64,000 nt of DNA from an uncultured Chloroflexales bacterium. GTDB taxonomy: Bacteria; Chloroflexota; Chloroflexia; Chloroflexales; Chloroflexaceae. Below are positions 35,525-43,816 of this stretch, in pieces. The notes under the pieces are model-generated. The model had not been told where the DNA came from. It saw only the letters and a program-made list of their open reading frames with translations, and searched no databases. The DNA lies in assembly GCA_937918935.1 (NCBI GenBank), contig CAKZSI010000007.1, positions 50,674-114,673 of the forward strand, given 5' to 3'. Position 1 is the first letter of the stretch; the number at the start of each line of letters is the position of its first letter. Position numbers and translations under genes: made by a program.

Positions 35525-37711
35525 ATGAACGGATCACGTCCGAAGGTAAAGGCCGAGAGCGAGTTCGTCTACACGAACAAGTTTATGCGGAAGCAAATTC
35601 GCTTCGCACCCAGGGCCGATGAACTGATGGCCACCTTTGAGCCGACAGCGGAGGGCGACGTCGCCGCCAGCGTCATGGAGGCGGCGGGAATGTCCATCAG
35701 CGAAGGGGCCAATCTGGAGCGGGGGTTCGCGGTCTTCCGCGTGCCAGCGGGGCAGGATGTCGCCACTGCCAGCGCGAGCCTGGAGTCGCATCCGGCTATC
35801 GCCAACACCCTCCCGGTGATGGTTGACGACGAGGGCCTGACGCGCTACTTTCTCCCCGACGAGCTCACCGTGCAGTTCCGCGAAGGTGTGAGCAAGGAGG
35901 AAGCCGAGCGCATCATCGCCGCCCAGGGCAGCCGCATCCTCGTTGAGCAGCGGACGCCGGGCTACTACACCCTGGCCGTGCCCGAGGGCAAGGGCCTCTT
36001 CGAAACCCTGCGCGCCTTCTCCGATCTGCCCGAAGTGGCCTTCGCCGAGCCGAGCGAGGCTGGTTTCAACGACGACCTGTACCTGCCCGATGATCCCGAC
36101 TTCCCCCGCCTCTGGGGCCTGCACAACACCGGGCAGACCGTCGAGGGCGTGGTCGGGACCGCTGACGCCGACATTGACGCGCCCGAAGCCTGGAACATCA
36201 CTCGTGGCAACCCCAATGTGATCGTGGCGGTGATCGATACCGGCGCCGACCTGAACCATCCCGACCTGGCGGCCAACTTCCTGCCGCGTGGCGCCGAGGA
36301 TTGGGACTTCGCCGATGGGCCGGACCCCTCGCCCGACGACACCAATGGCCACGGCACCCACGTGGCCGGCACCGCCGCCGGGGCGGATAATACGACCGGA
36401 GTGATCGGCGTGGCCCCCAATTGTCGGATCATGCCCCTGCGCGTCAACCTGACCGCCGGGATGAACCAGAACCGCGCTGATGCGATCAACTTCGTGGCCA
36501 GTCACGCCGTCGCCAACCCCTCACGCCGCTACGTCATCAACTGTAGCTGGCGCATGAACGGCGACCACGCCGGCGTGCACAGCGCCATTCAGAACGCCGT
36601 GAGCAAGTCGGTGGTGGTCTGCTTTGCCGCGGGTAACGCCAATGTGAATATTGACGCAACTCCGCAGTACCCGGCGGTATACCCCGAGGTGATCGCCGTC
36701 GCCGCTACCGACAACCGGGATGTGCGGGCCTCATTCTCCAACTACGGTACGAAGGTGGATGTGTCGGCGCCAGGGGTGAACATCTACTCGACCTACCCTG
36801 ACGACGCCTACGCCTATCTGAGCGGCACCTCAATGGCCTCGCCGCACGTCGCGGGGCTGGCGGCGCTGATCTGGTCGCGCAACCCCACCCTGAGCAACGC
36901 GCAGGTGCGGCTGATCATCGAAAACACCTGCGACAACATCGACGCTAAGAACCCCGGCTTTGCCGGGAAGCTGGGCAAGGGCCGCATCAATGCCTTCAAG
37001 GCCCTCTCGGCCACGCCGCTGCCGCCGATCGGCTTCCAGCTCGTGCGCCGTTTCAAGTTCCCGCAGCCGAACAACGGCTCGAGCAGCGCCCTGGCCTACG
37101 CCCGCCGCCTGCGCGTCGCCGGAGCGCTCCGCCCGGCGCTGCTGTTCCTGACCCAGCAGCCCTTCTCGGAGAACATTTACTTCCTCAACCCCTCCACAGG
37201 CGCGGTGCTGGGGGCGATCGATCCAGTGAACAACGACACTGTGGGCAGCATGGAGTGGGACGGCGTCAATATCCGTGTGGCCAATGTCACCACCGGGGCC
37301 GGCAGCATCAACAGCATCAACCCGCTGACCGGGGCGCAGGTCGCCTCGATCCCTGCCCCTGCCGGGCGCGGTGAGGGCCTGGCCTTCGACGGCAGGCGCC
37401 TCTACTACTCGACGATCAACCGCATCCACGTGCTGCACCCGGCGACGGGCGCAGTCCTGAGCTCCTTCCCGGCCCCGGGCGGCCAGTGCCGCGCCCTGGC
37501 CTTCGGACGTGGCTTCCTCTTCTGCGGGAACTCTTCGACAGGGGTGATCACGGTGATCAATCCGGTGACGCTGGCGGTACGGGGAACCATCACCGCCCCC
37601 GGCGGCGGCACGGAGCGGGTCGAGGGCCTGGCCTTTAATCCCGTGACCAACGAACTGTTCATCGCCAACCAGAGCGAGAACCTGATCTACGTGGGTGTAG
37701 TGACGCTGTAG
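35525..37711 (+). CDS. Subtilisin-family (S8) serine protease without visible signal peptide
   Basis: 728 aa from the ATG at 35525 (AGGAGGTG upstream). Residues ~1-185 are a prodomain-like region. The catalytic triad is Asp in VIDTGADLNHPD, His in NGHGTHVAGT and Ser in LSGTSMASPHVAGL. After ~residue 490 a linker leads into ~200 residues of beta-propeller-like repeats (IYFLNPSTGAVLGAID, INPLTGAQVASIPAP, LHPATGAVLSSFPAP, INPVTLAVRGTI). No N-terminal hydrophobic segment is seen, which is odd for an S8 protease with a propeptide; it may be intracellular or exported another way. Confidence 0.85.
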   Translation: MNGSRPKVKAESEFVYTNKFMRKQIRFAPRADELMATFEPTAEGDVAASVMEAAGMSISEGANLERGFAVFRVPAGQDVATASASLESHPAIANTLPVMVDDEGLTRYFLPDELTVQFREGVSKEEAERIIAAQGSRILVEQRTPGYYTLAVPEGKGLFETLRAFSDLPEVAFAEPSEAGFNDDLYLPDDPDFPRLWGLHNTGQTVEGVVGTADADIDAPEAWNITRGNPNVIVAVIDTGADLNHPDLAANFLPRGAEDWDFADGPDPSPDDTNGHGTHVAGTAAGADNTTGVIGVAPNCRIMPLRVNLTAGMNQNRADAINFVASHAVANPSRRYVINCSWRMNGDHAGVHSAIQNAVSKSVVVCFAAGNANVNIDATPQYPAVYPEVIAVAATDNRDVRASFSNYGTKVDVSAPGVNIYSTYPDDAYAYLSGTSMASPHVAGLAALIWSRNPTLSNAQVRLIIENTCDNIDAKNPGFAGKLGKGRINAFKALSATPLPPIGFQLVRRFKFPQPNNGSSSALAYARRLRVAGALRPALLFLTQQPFSENIYFLNPSTGAVLGAIDPVNNDTVGSMEWDGVNIRVANVTTGAGSINSINPLTGAQVASIPAPAGRGEGLAFDGRRLYYSTINRIHVLHPATGAVLSSFPAPGGQCRALAFGRGFLFCGNSSTGVITVINPVTLAVRGTITAPGGGTERVEGLAFNPVTNELFIANQSENLIYVGVVTL

Positions 37712-37730
37712 CGCTTTCGGGACCGGTAAG

Positions 37731-37757
37731 CTCTGGGAGGGCCATCCCCTCCCAGAG
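37731..37757. terminator. Bidirectional hairpin between convergent genes
   Basis: CTCTGGGAGG / CCTCCCAGAG (10 bp perfect) lies between the converging subtilase and DUF4397 genes. There is no strong T-run. It belongs to the GGGAGGG-type palindrome family. Confidence 0.5.
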
Positions 37758-37777
37758 CCGCCTGGCGGGCAGGGTAG

Positions 37778-38467
37778 TTACTCGGCCATTGCGTCCACCG
37801 ACGGGGTGACCTTGAAGGCCTTCGCGTCCATGCTGCCGAGCAGGCCGTTGGCCCAGGCGGTGTAGACCTTGCCGGCCTCGATGCTCAGGCTGGCAGTGAA
37901 GATCGGATCGCCGCCCGCAGGGGCAACGCCCACCTCGTAGGTCCCGGCGGGCGCCTCCAGATAGCCGGTGGCCTCAGTGAAGCTCAGGTTCTCGATGGCC
38001 CTCGCGCCATTGATGAAGATGTCCACCGCGGGCGCGTTGGGCGAGAAGTGCGCCGCGCGCACGCGGGCCTTGCCGGCCCCCGGTTCGCGGTTGTCGTCAC
38101 GGAGCAGGGTCGGCCCCACGCGCCCCGAAGCGACGCTCCCCCGCGCAACCAGGGTGTAGTCGCGGCCGGATTTGAGATAGTAGCTGCGGTTGATCACGAA
38201 CAGAGAGGGGTTGGAGAGGCTCTCGCCAGCGGGAATGACCTGCACCTTGTAGCGCCCTTCGGGCACTTCCAGGTACGGGCTGACCGCGAAGAAGGTGACG
38301 CCGCCCAGAACTTTGTTGCCGTTCACGTAGATATCCACCGCGCCGAAATCGGGTACCGCGTGGACCGCCCGCAGCCGGGCGGGGGCGTCGGGGGCGTGGG
38401 GGGCGTGGGGGGCGTGGGCGGCCTGCGCCGCCGCAGGCAGGAGCGACAGGGCGACCAGTATTGCACG
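37778..38467 (-). pseudogene. DUF4397 protein gene with missing 5' end
   Basis: Two DUF4397 domains are visible: VRAVHAVPDF-like start and VDIYVNGNKVLGGVTF..YLEVPEG, then VRAAHFSPNAPAVDIFINGAR..YLEAPAGTYEVGV. Reading further upstream in frame gives an APHAPHAPDAPA linker and a signal-peptide core (RAILVALSLLPAAAQAAHA), but no ATG/GTG/TTG start with a ribosome site follows. Coding then meets an unrelated fragment on the other strand. A GTG at 38338 would give a protein without signal peptide and with half a domain missing. I take it as a 5'-truncated gene. Confidence 0.55.
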
Positions 38468-38635
38468 CTGGCGCCAGGAGGCGCTGGCTTCGCCACCCTC
38501 TCCGGCGGCGCAAGCGCCGAGTTGACCATTACCAATACCGGTTCAACCACCAATCCGACCGAGACGGGGCTGCTGCTGGTCACCGGCAACGCGCCCGAGC
38601 CACGCGAGGTGCGGGTGATCAGCGTGCGGGAGTGA
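38459..38635 (+). pseudogene. C-terminal fragment of a surface or protease-associated beta-domain protein
   Basis: An open frame reads GGAGFATLSGGASAELTITNTGST, then TGLLLVTGNAPEPREVRVISVRE and a stop. This looks like the last ~55 residues of a secreted beta-sandwich protein, with no matching upstream part. It abuts the truncated 5' end of the DUF4397 gene head to head, suggesting a deletion or rearrangement joined two genes. Confidence 0.45.
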
Positions 38636-38779
38636 GGGGGGGGTGAGAACTCACGTCGGGGATTTTTGAATCAACAAAAGGTTCGGGCAGAAAGGTAGTG
38701 GCGACTTGCCGGTCGCCACTATCGTCTGGTTGATGCCGTGCACCTACGCTGCGAAAGCGGCACAGGTTCAGCCTGTCAA

Positions 38780-39598
38780 TCAAAACAACGTCTGTTGAAG
38801 GGTATCGCCGGTCGGCGGCGTCAGGCGGGGCGGCCAGAAGACCCCCAGCACAACCCAGGTGTTATAGGGAAATACCGTACCCATGAAAAAGCGCGTGTCT
38901 TTACTGGGATGGCATAACTCATCGAAAAACTTGTGCTTGACGCTCTCCGCAGCCAGCCACTCATCTCCCAGACGCGCAACTTCGTTCAGCCAGAGCACCC
39001 CGAGCTCCCAATCCTCAATCATTGCGCGGTGGGTTTTGGGGTTATCTTCACATTCGAAGACATAGCTGAACTTGAATGGAATCTTACGCAGTGGTTTCTG
39101 TGGCGGGCCAAACAGCCGTAGCTGGTCAAACAGTTGTTGCCACTCTGGCTTCCACTCGGGATCAGCCGGCTCAATTTCCAGATCGAGCACCCGCGCCGGG
39201 CGCACAATCCCAGGCGATGTCCGATCTGCATCGTGGAGCGCCCTGAGTTCGTTGACGGTATGCACCGGCATACGATCAATAATCGCGCGGCGTGCAGCCC
39301 ACTTGTCCTTCGTATCAAGGGGCGGACCGAGCACTTTCATGGTGTCGAGCAGAGGCTTACGGCTCTCCTTGCGTCGATCATTGCCCTGCCCGTAGGGTAG
39401 CAGATCAATCTCGATCCACTGGTACTTACGGAACTGCTGCCGCCGGGGGCGATAGCGATAGTCGATCGGGTACAGGCGGACCCACTCGCCTGTTTCGGTG
39501 ATCCCCGCGGTGCATACAAGCTCCTGATAGCCGCGCGATGGGTGCGGATAGGTCATTACCGTGATCAGTACCCTCGTCGTTTGCCAGCTCTCACGCAT
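38780..39598 (-). CDS. Conserved protein of unknown function paired with DUF488
   Basis: 272 aa from the ATG at 39598. No named family recognised. Notable stretches are VLITVMTYPHPSRGYQELVCTAG, GEWVRLYPIDYRYRPRRQQFRKYQWIEI, KFSYVFECEDNPKTHRAMIEDWE and, at the end, FFMGTVFPYNTWVVLGVFWPP. The many aromatic and basic residues suggest nucleic-acid contact. It follows the DUF488 gene by 5 bp on the same strand. I believe such pairs recur in other genomes, which would make this a two-gene functional unit, possibly in DNA maintenance or defence. Confidence 0.65.
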   Translation of the reverse strand: MRESWQTTRVLITVMTYPHPSRGYQELVCTAGITETGEWVRLYPIDYRYRPRRQQFRKYQWIEIDLLPYGQGNDRRKESRKPLLDTMKVLGPPLDTKDKWAARRAIIDRMPVHTVNELRALHDADRTSPGIVRPARVLDLEIEPADPEWKPEWQQLFDQLRLFGPPQKPLRKIPFKFSYVFECEDNPKTHRAMIEDWELGVLWLNEVARLGDEWLAAESVKHKFFDELCHPSKDTRFFMGTVFPYNTWVVLGVFWPPRLTPPTGDTLQQTLF

Positions 39599-39603
39599 TG
39601 CGA

Positions 39604-40467
39604 TTACCTTAGATGTTTCACAGGCAAGTCCACAATTCGGGTGAGGGCCTGCGCCAGCACGCTGCGATGGCAGAAGCGTGGATCGGCCTCCAGGCACACC
39701 AGCACGCCCGGCTTTTCTTGCAGTAATGTCGCGACCATGCGCTGTTGTTCCAGCACCCGCGAAAGCTCAGCCTCATAGGCTTGAAACAACTGCTGGTACT
39801 GAGCAAACGACTCCAGGTGGCCGCGATCGGCGCCGGGAATGCCCAGCTCAGGAACATGCACATACTCTAGCCCGAGCAGCCTTGCCAGGCGCGCGAGCGT
39901 ACTCTTATGAAACCCATAGCGCCGGGAGATCGGGTTATGACGCACATCAACAATGCGCTGGATACCCGCCTCCAGCACGCGATTCAGGAAAGCATCCGCG
40001 GTCAGTCCCTCATAACCCAGCGTGTAGATGGCGCATGGCGCAACGGGCCGCGCCATACAGCGCCGTTCCGGGAATTGACTATTGATAGAATACCAGGGAT
40101 ACTTCTTGTACACGAGGTCAATCAGCGCCCGGGATGACTGATGGCCATACGTGTGCGTAATATAGGCAATATCCTGCGGCACGTCTCCGGCAAGTTTCAG
40201 CTCGGCCTGCCGGCCAGCAGGCGTCAGGCGCAACTGGTTACGGGCTGTAACCTCGACGAGCCCATCGCGCACGAGGGCGTCCTTCTCCTGATCGAGCGTG
40301 AAGGAATAGGGGCCATATTTATAGGGCACAAAGGCATAGAAGTGGGCTCCGCCCTGCGATGGCGTCTCATTGGCGAGGAGGAACGCCCACTTCATGAGTT
40401 GGATCGGTGAGACTGCGCGACCCGCCTGGCGCAGGAGCAGCAGTACGGCTTTCTGGCGGTTGAGCAT
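39604..40467 (-). CDS. DUF488 protein with N-terminal Panacea-like domain
   Basis: 287 aa from the ATG at 40467 (a TTG at 40503 is possible). Residues ~1-130 resemble the DUF4065/Panacea type: PIQLMKWAFLLANE, HFYAFVPYKYGPYSFTLDQEKDAL and a winged-helix-like LVEVTARNQLRLTPAGR. Residues ~145-285 are DUF488: CAIYTLGYEGLTADAFLNRV, IVDVRHNPISRRYGFHKSTLARL and a final CLEADPRFCHRSVLA. DUF488 has no settled biochemical function. Panacea domains are known from toxin-antitoxin systems, so a defence or nucleic-acid role is plausible. Confidence 0.75.
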   Translation of the reverse strand: MLNRQKAVLLLLRQAGRAVSPIQLMKWAFLLANETPSQGGAHFYAFVPYKYGPYSFTLDQEKDALVRDGLVEVTARNQLRLTPAGRQAELKLAGDVPQDIAYITHTYGHQSSRALIDLVYKKYPWYSINSQFPERRCMARPVAPCAIYTLGYEGLTADAFLNRVLEAGIQRIVDVRHNPISRRYGFHKSTLARLARLLGLEYVHVPELGIPGADRGHLESFAQYQQLFQAYEAELSRVLEQQRMVATLLQEKPGVLVCLEADPRFCHRSVLAQALTRIVDLPVKHLR

Positions 40468-40633
40468 GTGACGCGCCTGTAGCTCATATGTACGATAGAG
40501 CAATTATGGCACACGCGGCGGCTTATGGCAACCCTTTTTGTAAGGGCAGGTTGGTAAAAAGCCTGCCTGCAATGGTGAGGTCAGGCGTGGCTGTACCGCC
40601 TGCGGAGATGGTTACCTGGAAGGAGTACCACCA

Positions 40634-40918
40634 ATGGCCCGTGCAATCTGGAACGGCGCAGTGATCGCCGAGAGCGACGAAACGGTGATCGTCGAAGGCA
40701 ACCACTACTTCCCGCCCACGGCAGTGAAGCGCGAATACCTGCGCGAAAGCGCGACCCACACGGTCTGTCCCTGGAAGGGTACGGCCAGCTACTACGACGT
40801 GGTGGTCGAGGGCAACGTCAACAAGGACGCGGCCTGGTACTACCCCGAGCCGAAGGAGGCAGCGAAGCAGATCGCCGGTTACATTGCCTTCTGGCGCGGC
40901 GTGCGTGTCGAGGCGTAG
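40634..40918 (+). CDS. DUF427 family protein
   Basis: 94 aa with ribosome site GGAAGGAG. Complete DUF427 domain: ARAIWNGAVIAESDETVIVEGN, YFPPTAVKREYLRES, THTVCPWKGTASYYDVVVEG and DAAWYYPEPKEAAKQIAGYIAFW. Small cytoplasmic beta protein of unknown function. Isolated, with hairpins on the downstream side. Confidence 0.88.
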   Translation: MARAIWNGAVIAESDETVIVEGNHYFPPTAVKREYLRESATHTVCPWKGTASYYDVVVEGNVNKDAAWYYPEPKEAAKQIAGYIAFWRGVRVEA

Positions 40919-40959
40919 CGGCGCGGCAGGGGGGACTGGCGGGGCGCTTGACTGTGGGG

Positions 40960-40991
40960 AGGATCTGCAAGGGGTTGCCCTCGCAGATCCT
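40960..40991. terminator. Hairpin between convergent DUF427 and deacetylase genes
   Basis: Perfect 9-bp stem AGGATCTGC (40960-40968) / GCAGATCCT (40983-40991), then TCTTAACC. Member of the GGATCTG-type intergenic hairpins (compare 4247 and 40960). Confidence 0.5.
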
Positions 40992-40998
40992 TCTTAAC

Positions 40999-41910
40999 CT
41001 ACAGTCTCTCAGCTCTGACCGGCGGCATGAAGTACCAGCGATAACCTTCGAGCGTCTCGCCCCCCAGCACGCGGCGGCGCGGCAGCGCGTCGAGACGCTC
41101 CAGGCGCTCGGCGGGCGCCGTGGTCACCGCGCTGCTGAAGCCGGCCTCACGGATGAGCCGTCTGACTGCCGAGGTGTAACTGCCCGCAGGATAGCTGAAG
41201 CTGACCACCTCGATGCCCAGCCGCTCCTCAAGCGCCCGGCGCGAGGCAAGGATCTCGTGGCGCGCCTGGTCCAGATCCAGGGCCTCCAGGTCGGCATGGC
41301 TTACCGTGTGCGCGCCAAGCTCCATGCCACTGTCGCGCAACAAGGCCAGATCTCCCCAATCCATGTAACCCTCGCGGCCCACAAAGCCGGTCACGATAAA
41401 AAATGTCGTCACGAAGCCATAGCGCCGCAACAGCGGCAGGGCCGTGGTGACGTTGTCGGCATAACCGTCATCGAAGGTGAGCGCCACCGCGCGACGCGGG
41501 CAGTCGTTCGCACGTAGGCAGGCGGCCAGGTCACGCATGCGCAGCCCGACGTAGCCGCGCTCGCGTAGCCAGGCCAGGTGCTCGGCGAAGCGGTCGGGGC
41601 GCACCGAGAGCCGGAAGCCGAGCGGGTCGGCGTCAGGATCCACCTCGCGGATGTAGTGGTACATCAAGATGGGGATGTACGGTGCGGCCTCACCGAGGGC
41701 GTAGCGCGGCACAGGAGTGGGCGCCGGCGGCGCCGGTACAGGCGTCTCCGGCGGGGGCGTGGCAGGGAGCATTGTCGCCGTGGGCGCTTCCGTCGCCGCA
41801 GGCATCACCTCGCGCAGCGGCATCGAATGGGCCAGCGCCGGCACGACGATCAGCAACGGCGCTACCCGCAGTATCAAGAGACCCAGAACCCGTGGTTTGA
41901 GGTGCTTCAC
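40999..41910 (-). CDS. Polysaccharide deacetylase (NodB/CE4) family, secreted
   Basis: 303 aa from a GTG at 41910. Signal peptide ~1-28 (LLILRVAPLLIVVPALAHS), an Ala/Pro/Thr linker, then a CE4 domain: IPILMYHYI, motif 1 VALTFDDGYADN (catalytic and metal-binding Asp), motif 2 ELGAHTVSHADL (the metal-binding His pair in H-x3-H form), and motif 3-like VSFSYPAGSY. It would remove N-acetyl groups from peptidoglycan or exopolysaccharide outside the cell. Confidence 0.87.
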   Translation of the reverse strand: MKHLKPRVLGLLILRVAPLLIVVPALAHSMPLREVMPAATEAPTATMLPATPPPETPVPAPPAPTPVPRYALGEAAPYIPILMYHYIREVDPDADPLGFRLSVRPDRFAEHLAWLRERGYVGLRMRDLAACLRANDCPRRAVALTFDDGYADNVTTALPLLRRYGFVTTFFIVTGFVGREGYMDWGDLALLRDSGMELGAHTVSHADLEALDLDQARHEILASRRALEERLGIEVVSFSYPAGSYTSAVRRLIREAGFSSAVTTAPAERLERLDALPRRRVLGGETLEGYRWYFMPPVRAERL

Positions 41911-42021
41911 TGGTTTCTCACAGTGTCATCGCTGAATATCACTGGTGTGAGATAGACTTTTTCTGGGAGGGCACAGCCCTCACAGCCCCTTCGCTCCGGC
42001 GGCGCCGAACCCCAGGGATCA

Positions 42022-43395
42022 TCACCGCTCGGCAACTGCCGGCTCGCGGTAAAAGACCAGCAGCGCGTTGGCGACGTGCCGTTCGCCGGTGGTGTCCGGG
42101 GGCCGGTTGACTACCTGGTTCTCGATGACCATGGTCGAGGAGCCACCGCCATCCAGCTCCATGGCCGTGTCGGCGCCAAACTCTCGCAATAGATCGGCCA
42201 GTTCTTCCTGGGTCATGCCGCGGCTATAGCCCCGCTGGTAGCCGTCCACCACCACCAGGATGAGCGTTTGCCTGGCGCGGTCGTAGCCCACTGCCGTGCG
42301 CGGCATGCGCACGTCGAGGTAGTGCTTGAGTTTCCAGTCGGTCGAGAAATCCTCGCACTGCAGGGCGGCCTGAGGCCGCCGCGTCTCACGACAGTCACGC
42401 AGGGCGCACAGACAATCCTGCACGAACCTCCCGGCGCGGAGAATGAGCGGCCCGCCGCTGATGGCCTGCTCATAGTGGTCGAGCGGCGGATCGGTGGTGA
42501 TGGAGATGCGTAGCCGGGCGCCGGCCTCAACGTGCTTGCGGAGCCAGGTGGCGCCCTCACCGGTAGCTTGCAGTGCCTGCTCGCCCGGAGCGAGTTTGAG
42601 CGCCTGCCCGCGCGTCACCTGACGCACCCGCCCGTCACGTCCGAGCAGCACCTTCACATCGCCCTCGCGCCCCGGAACCTGGCGCACGAACTCGTTGTAG
42701 AGACAGATCTGGTTGGTCGGGCAACGGGTGTTAAGCAGCATGAGCGGCGCCCGCGCACCATCCGGCGCCCGCACCTCGGCCTGCCACGTCCATTCACGAG
42801 TGAAGTAGCCGATGAACGGCCCCCGCTGGCCGCTCCAGGCGAAGGTGGCCCGGTACTTAGGCGCCATCAACACCTGGCCGTCAATCATCGTTAACCCCTG
42901 CGGCGTACCTTCGTCTACCGAAAAGAGATCACCATTGACGGCCGCCAGCGCTCCCGCGTCCCGCGCCAGCATTGAGGTGCGGTACAGCCCGAAGAAACGG
43001 TTCTGCGGGACGGTCACGCCCAGTTCCAGATTGGGATTGGTCAGGTCGAGCAGGAGCACGTTGATCCGCAACGGATCGTCAGTGATGCGGCGGAGATGCA
43101 CCACCCCCGGGCGCAGCCACCGAACGCGGTCGCCCGGACGGGCAGCGTAGCGGGCCGAGAGGGGCGGCGGCGAAGGTGTGGCGGTCGGCGCGGGTGTGGG
43201 CGCAGGCGAAGGCGTGACTGTCGGAGGAACGGTGGCCGTGGGTGCAGAAGTTACTGTAGGTAACAGGACGACCATCGCCGTTGGCGCGGGAGGTGCGGCA
43301 GACGACGGCGCCGTGGCATTGCGCTGGTCAGGTGCGCAGCCCGCAGCGGCAATCACGGCCGCGACGACCAGGAGCAACGTGGTAACTCTGAACAT
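42022..43395 (-). CDS. NAGPA-type phosphodiester glycosidase lipoprotein
   Basis: 457 aa. Lipoprotein signal (VVAAVIAAAGC), long Ala/Pro/Thr linker to ~90, then the NAGPA (phosphodiester alpha-N-acetylglucosaminidase) domain: INVLLLDLTNPNLELGV, LAAVNGDLFSVDEGTPQGL, and the C-terminal hallmark AMELDGGGSSTMVIENQVVNRP. The family acts on glycan phosphodiesters. It lies 112 bp upstream of the deacetylase on the same strand, so the two may remodel the envelope together. Confidence 0.85.
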   Translation of the reverse strand: MFRVTTLLLVVAAVIAAAGCAPDQRNATAPSSAAPPAPTAMVVLLPTVTSAPTATVPPTVTPSPAPTPAPTATPSPPPLSARYAARPGDRVRWLRPGVVHLRRITDDPLRINVLLLDLTNPNLELGVTVPQNRFFGLYRTSMLARDAGALAAVNGDLFSVDEGTPQGLTMIDGQVLMAPKYRATFAWSGQRGPFIGYFTREWTWQAEVRAPDGARAPLMLLNTRCPTNQICLYNEFVRQVPGREGDVKVLLGRDGRVRQVTRGQALKLAPGEQALQATGEGATWLRKHVEAGARLRISITTDPPLDHYEQAISGGPLILRAGRFVQDCLCALRDCRETRRPQAALQCEDFSTDWKLKHYLDVRMPRTAVGYDRARQTLILVVVDGYQRGYSRGMTQEELADLLREFGADTAMELDGGGSSTMVIENQVVNRPPDTTGERHVANALLVFYREPAVAER

Positions 43396-43456
43396 GCTGT
43401 CTCATCCAGCGACGCCCATTCTTGCCCTAGCATAGCGCAACTCCATAAACGCCCTT

Positions 43457-43471
43457 TTAACGCCACGTTAA
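43457..43471. promoter_or_regulatory. Symmetric operator-like site
   Basis: TTAACG-CCA-CGTTAA, perfect 6-bp arms, between the NAGPA gene start (minus strand) and the TTGACA promoter at 43514. A regulator binding site is possible. Confidence 0.4.
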
Positions 43472-43513
43472 GGGTTGGCTCAAAACCGCGCCTCAGGGAT
43501 TTTAACCTTCCCT

Positions 43514-43543
43514 TGACAATCACACCCACCTCATGGTATCCTT
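43514..43543 (+). promoter_or_regulatory. Promoter before the 35-codon ORF
   Basis: TTGACA (43514-43519), an 18-bp spacer and TATCCT (43538-43543). The next start codon with a ribosome site is at 43608. Confidence 0.45.
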
Positions 43544-43607
43544 TATTCCATCAAGAAGAGCTTTCTATACGCATTGCGCCGCGTTCGCCGCGAGGAGGGG
43601 GGCCGTC

Positions 43608-43715
43608 ATGTCAGGGCGCGCCTGCTTCAATGCGCACGGAGGCTGCGCGTTGCCGGAGGCTGCTTATGCCCGCGACCTGGCGCCTACCGGAATATTCGGG
43701 AAACTCTCCACTTGA
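43608..43715 (+). CDS. 35-residue ORF with CFNAHGGC motif
   Basis: ATG with a very strong ribosome site (GAGGAGGGGGG five bases upstream) and a consensus-like promoter 65 bp ahead. The peptide begins MSGRACFNAHGGCALPEAAY and ends GIFGKLST; two Cys and one His in C-x6-C form could bind zinc. Its TGA stop overlaps the -35 of the downstream zinc-operon promoter. No family recognised, but the expression signals are better than for many longer genes. Confidence 0.45.
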   Translation: MSGRACFNAHGGCALPEAAYARDLAPTGIFGKLST

Positions 43716-43740
43716 CATCCATGATGAGATAATCTATCAT
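43712..43740 (+). promoter_or_regulatory. Zinc-operon promoter with Zur-like box
   Basis: Near-consensus promoter TTGACA (43712-43717), 17-bp spacer, TATCAT (43735-43740). The 15-bp site TGAGATAATCTATCA (43725-43739; core GATA-N3-TATC) covers the spacer and -10, as expected for a repressor site. The same pattern recurs at 43799 and at 58906, both at zinc operons. Confidence 0.65.
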
Positions 43741-43756
43741 TAACGACATCGCAACT

Positions 43757-43801
43757 ATGGCGCGGCTCAACGAGCCGCTCCTTTTTCGCTTTATTCACTG
43801 A
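43757..43801 (+). CDS. 14-codon leader ORF overlapping a terminator-like hairpin
   Basis: A short frame MARLNEPLLFRFIH begins about 10 bases after the predicted transcription start. The hairpin GCGGCTC-AAC-GAGCCGC (43762-43778) followed by TCCTTTTT lies inside it. Translation of the ORF would melt the hairpin, giving an attenuator-like layout ahead of the GTPase gene. There is no Shine-Dalgarno sequence. Confidence 0.35.
   Translation: MARLNEPLLFRFIH
43762..43786 (+). terminator. Terminator-like hairpin in the zinc-operon leader
   Basis: Seven-bp GC-rich stem with a 3-nt loop and a following TCCTTTTT, placed between promoter and the GTPase start (43817). It could attenuate the operon. Confidence 0.55.
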
Positions 43802-43813
43802 TAAAATATCTCA
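43799..43813 (-). promoter_or_regulatory. Second Zur-like box, next to the GTPase start
   Basis: On the minus strand this reads TGAGATATTTTATCA (core GATA-N3-TATC), matching the boxes at 43725 and 58906 at all fixed positions of TGAGATANNNTATCA. It ends 3 bp before the ATG at 43817. Confidence 0.5.
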
Positions 43814-43816
43814 TCT

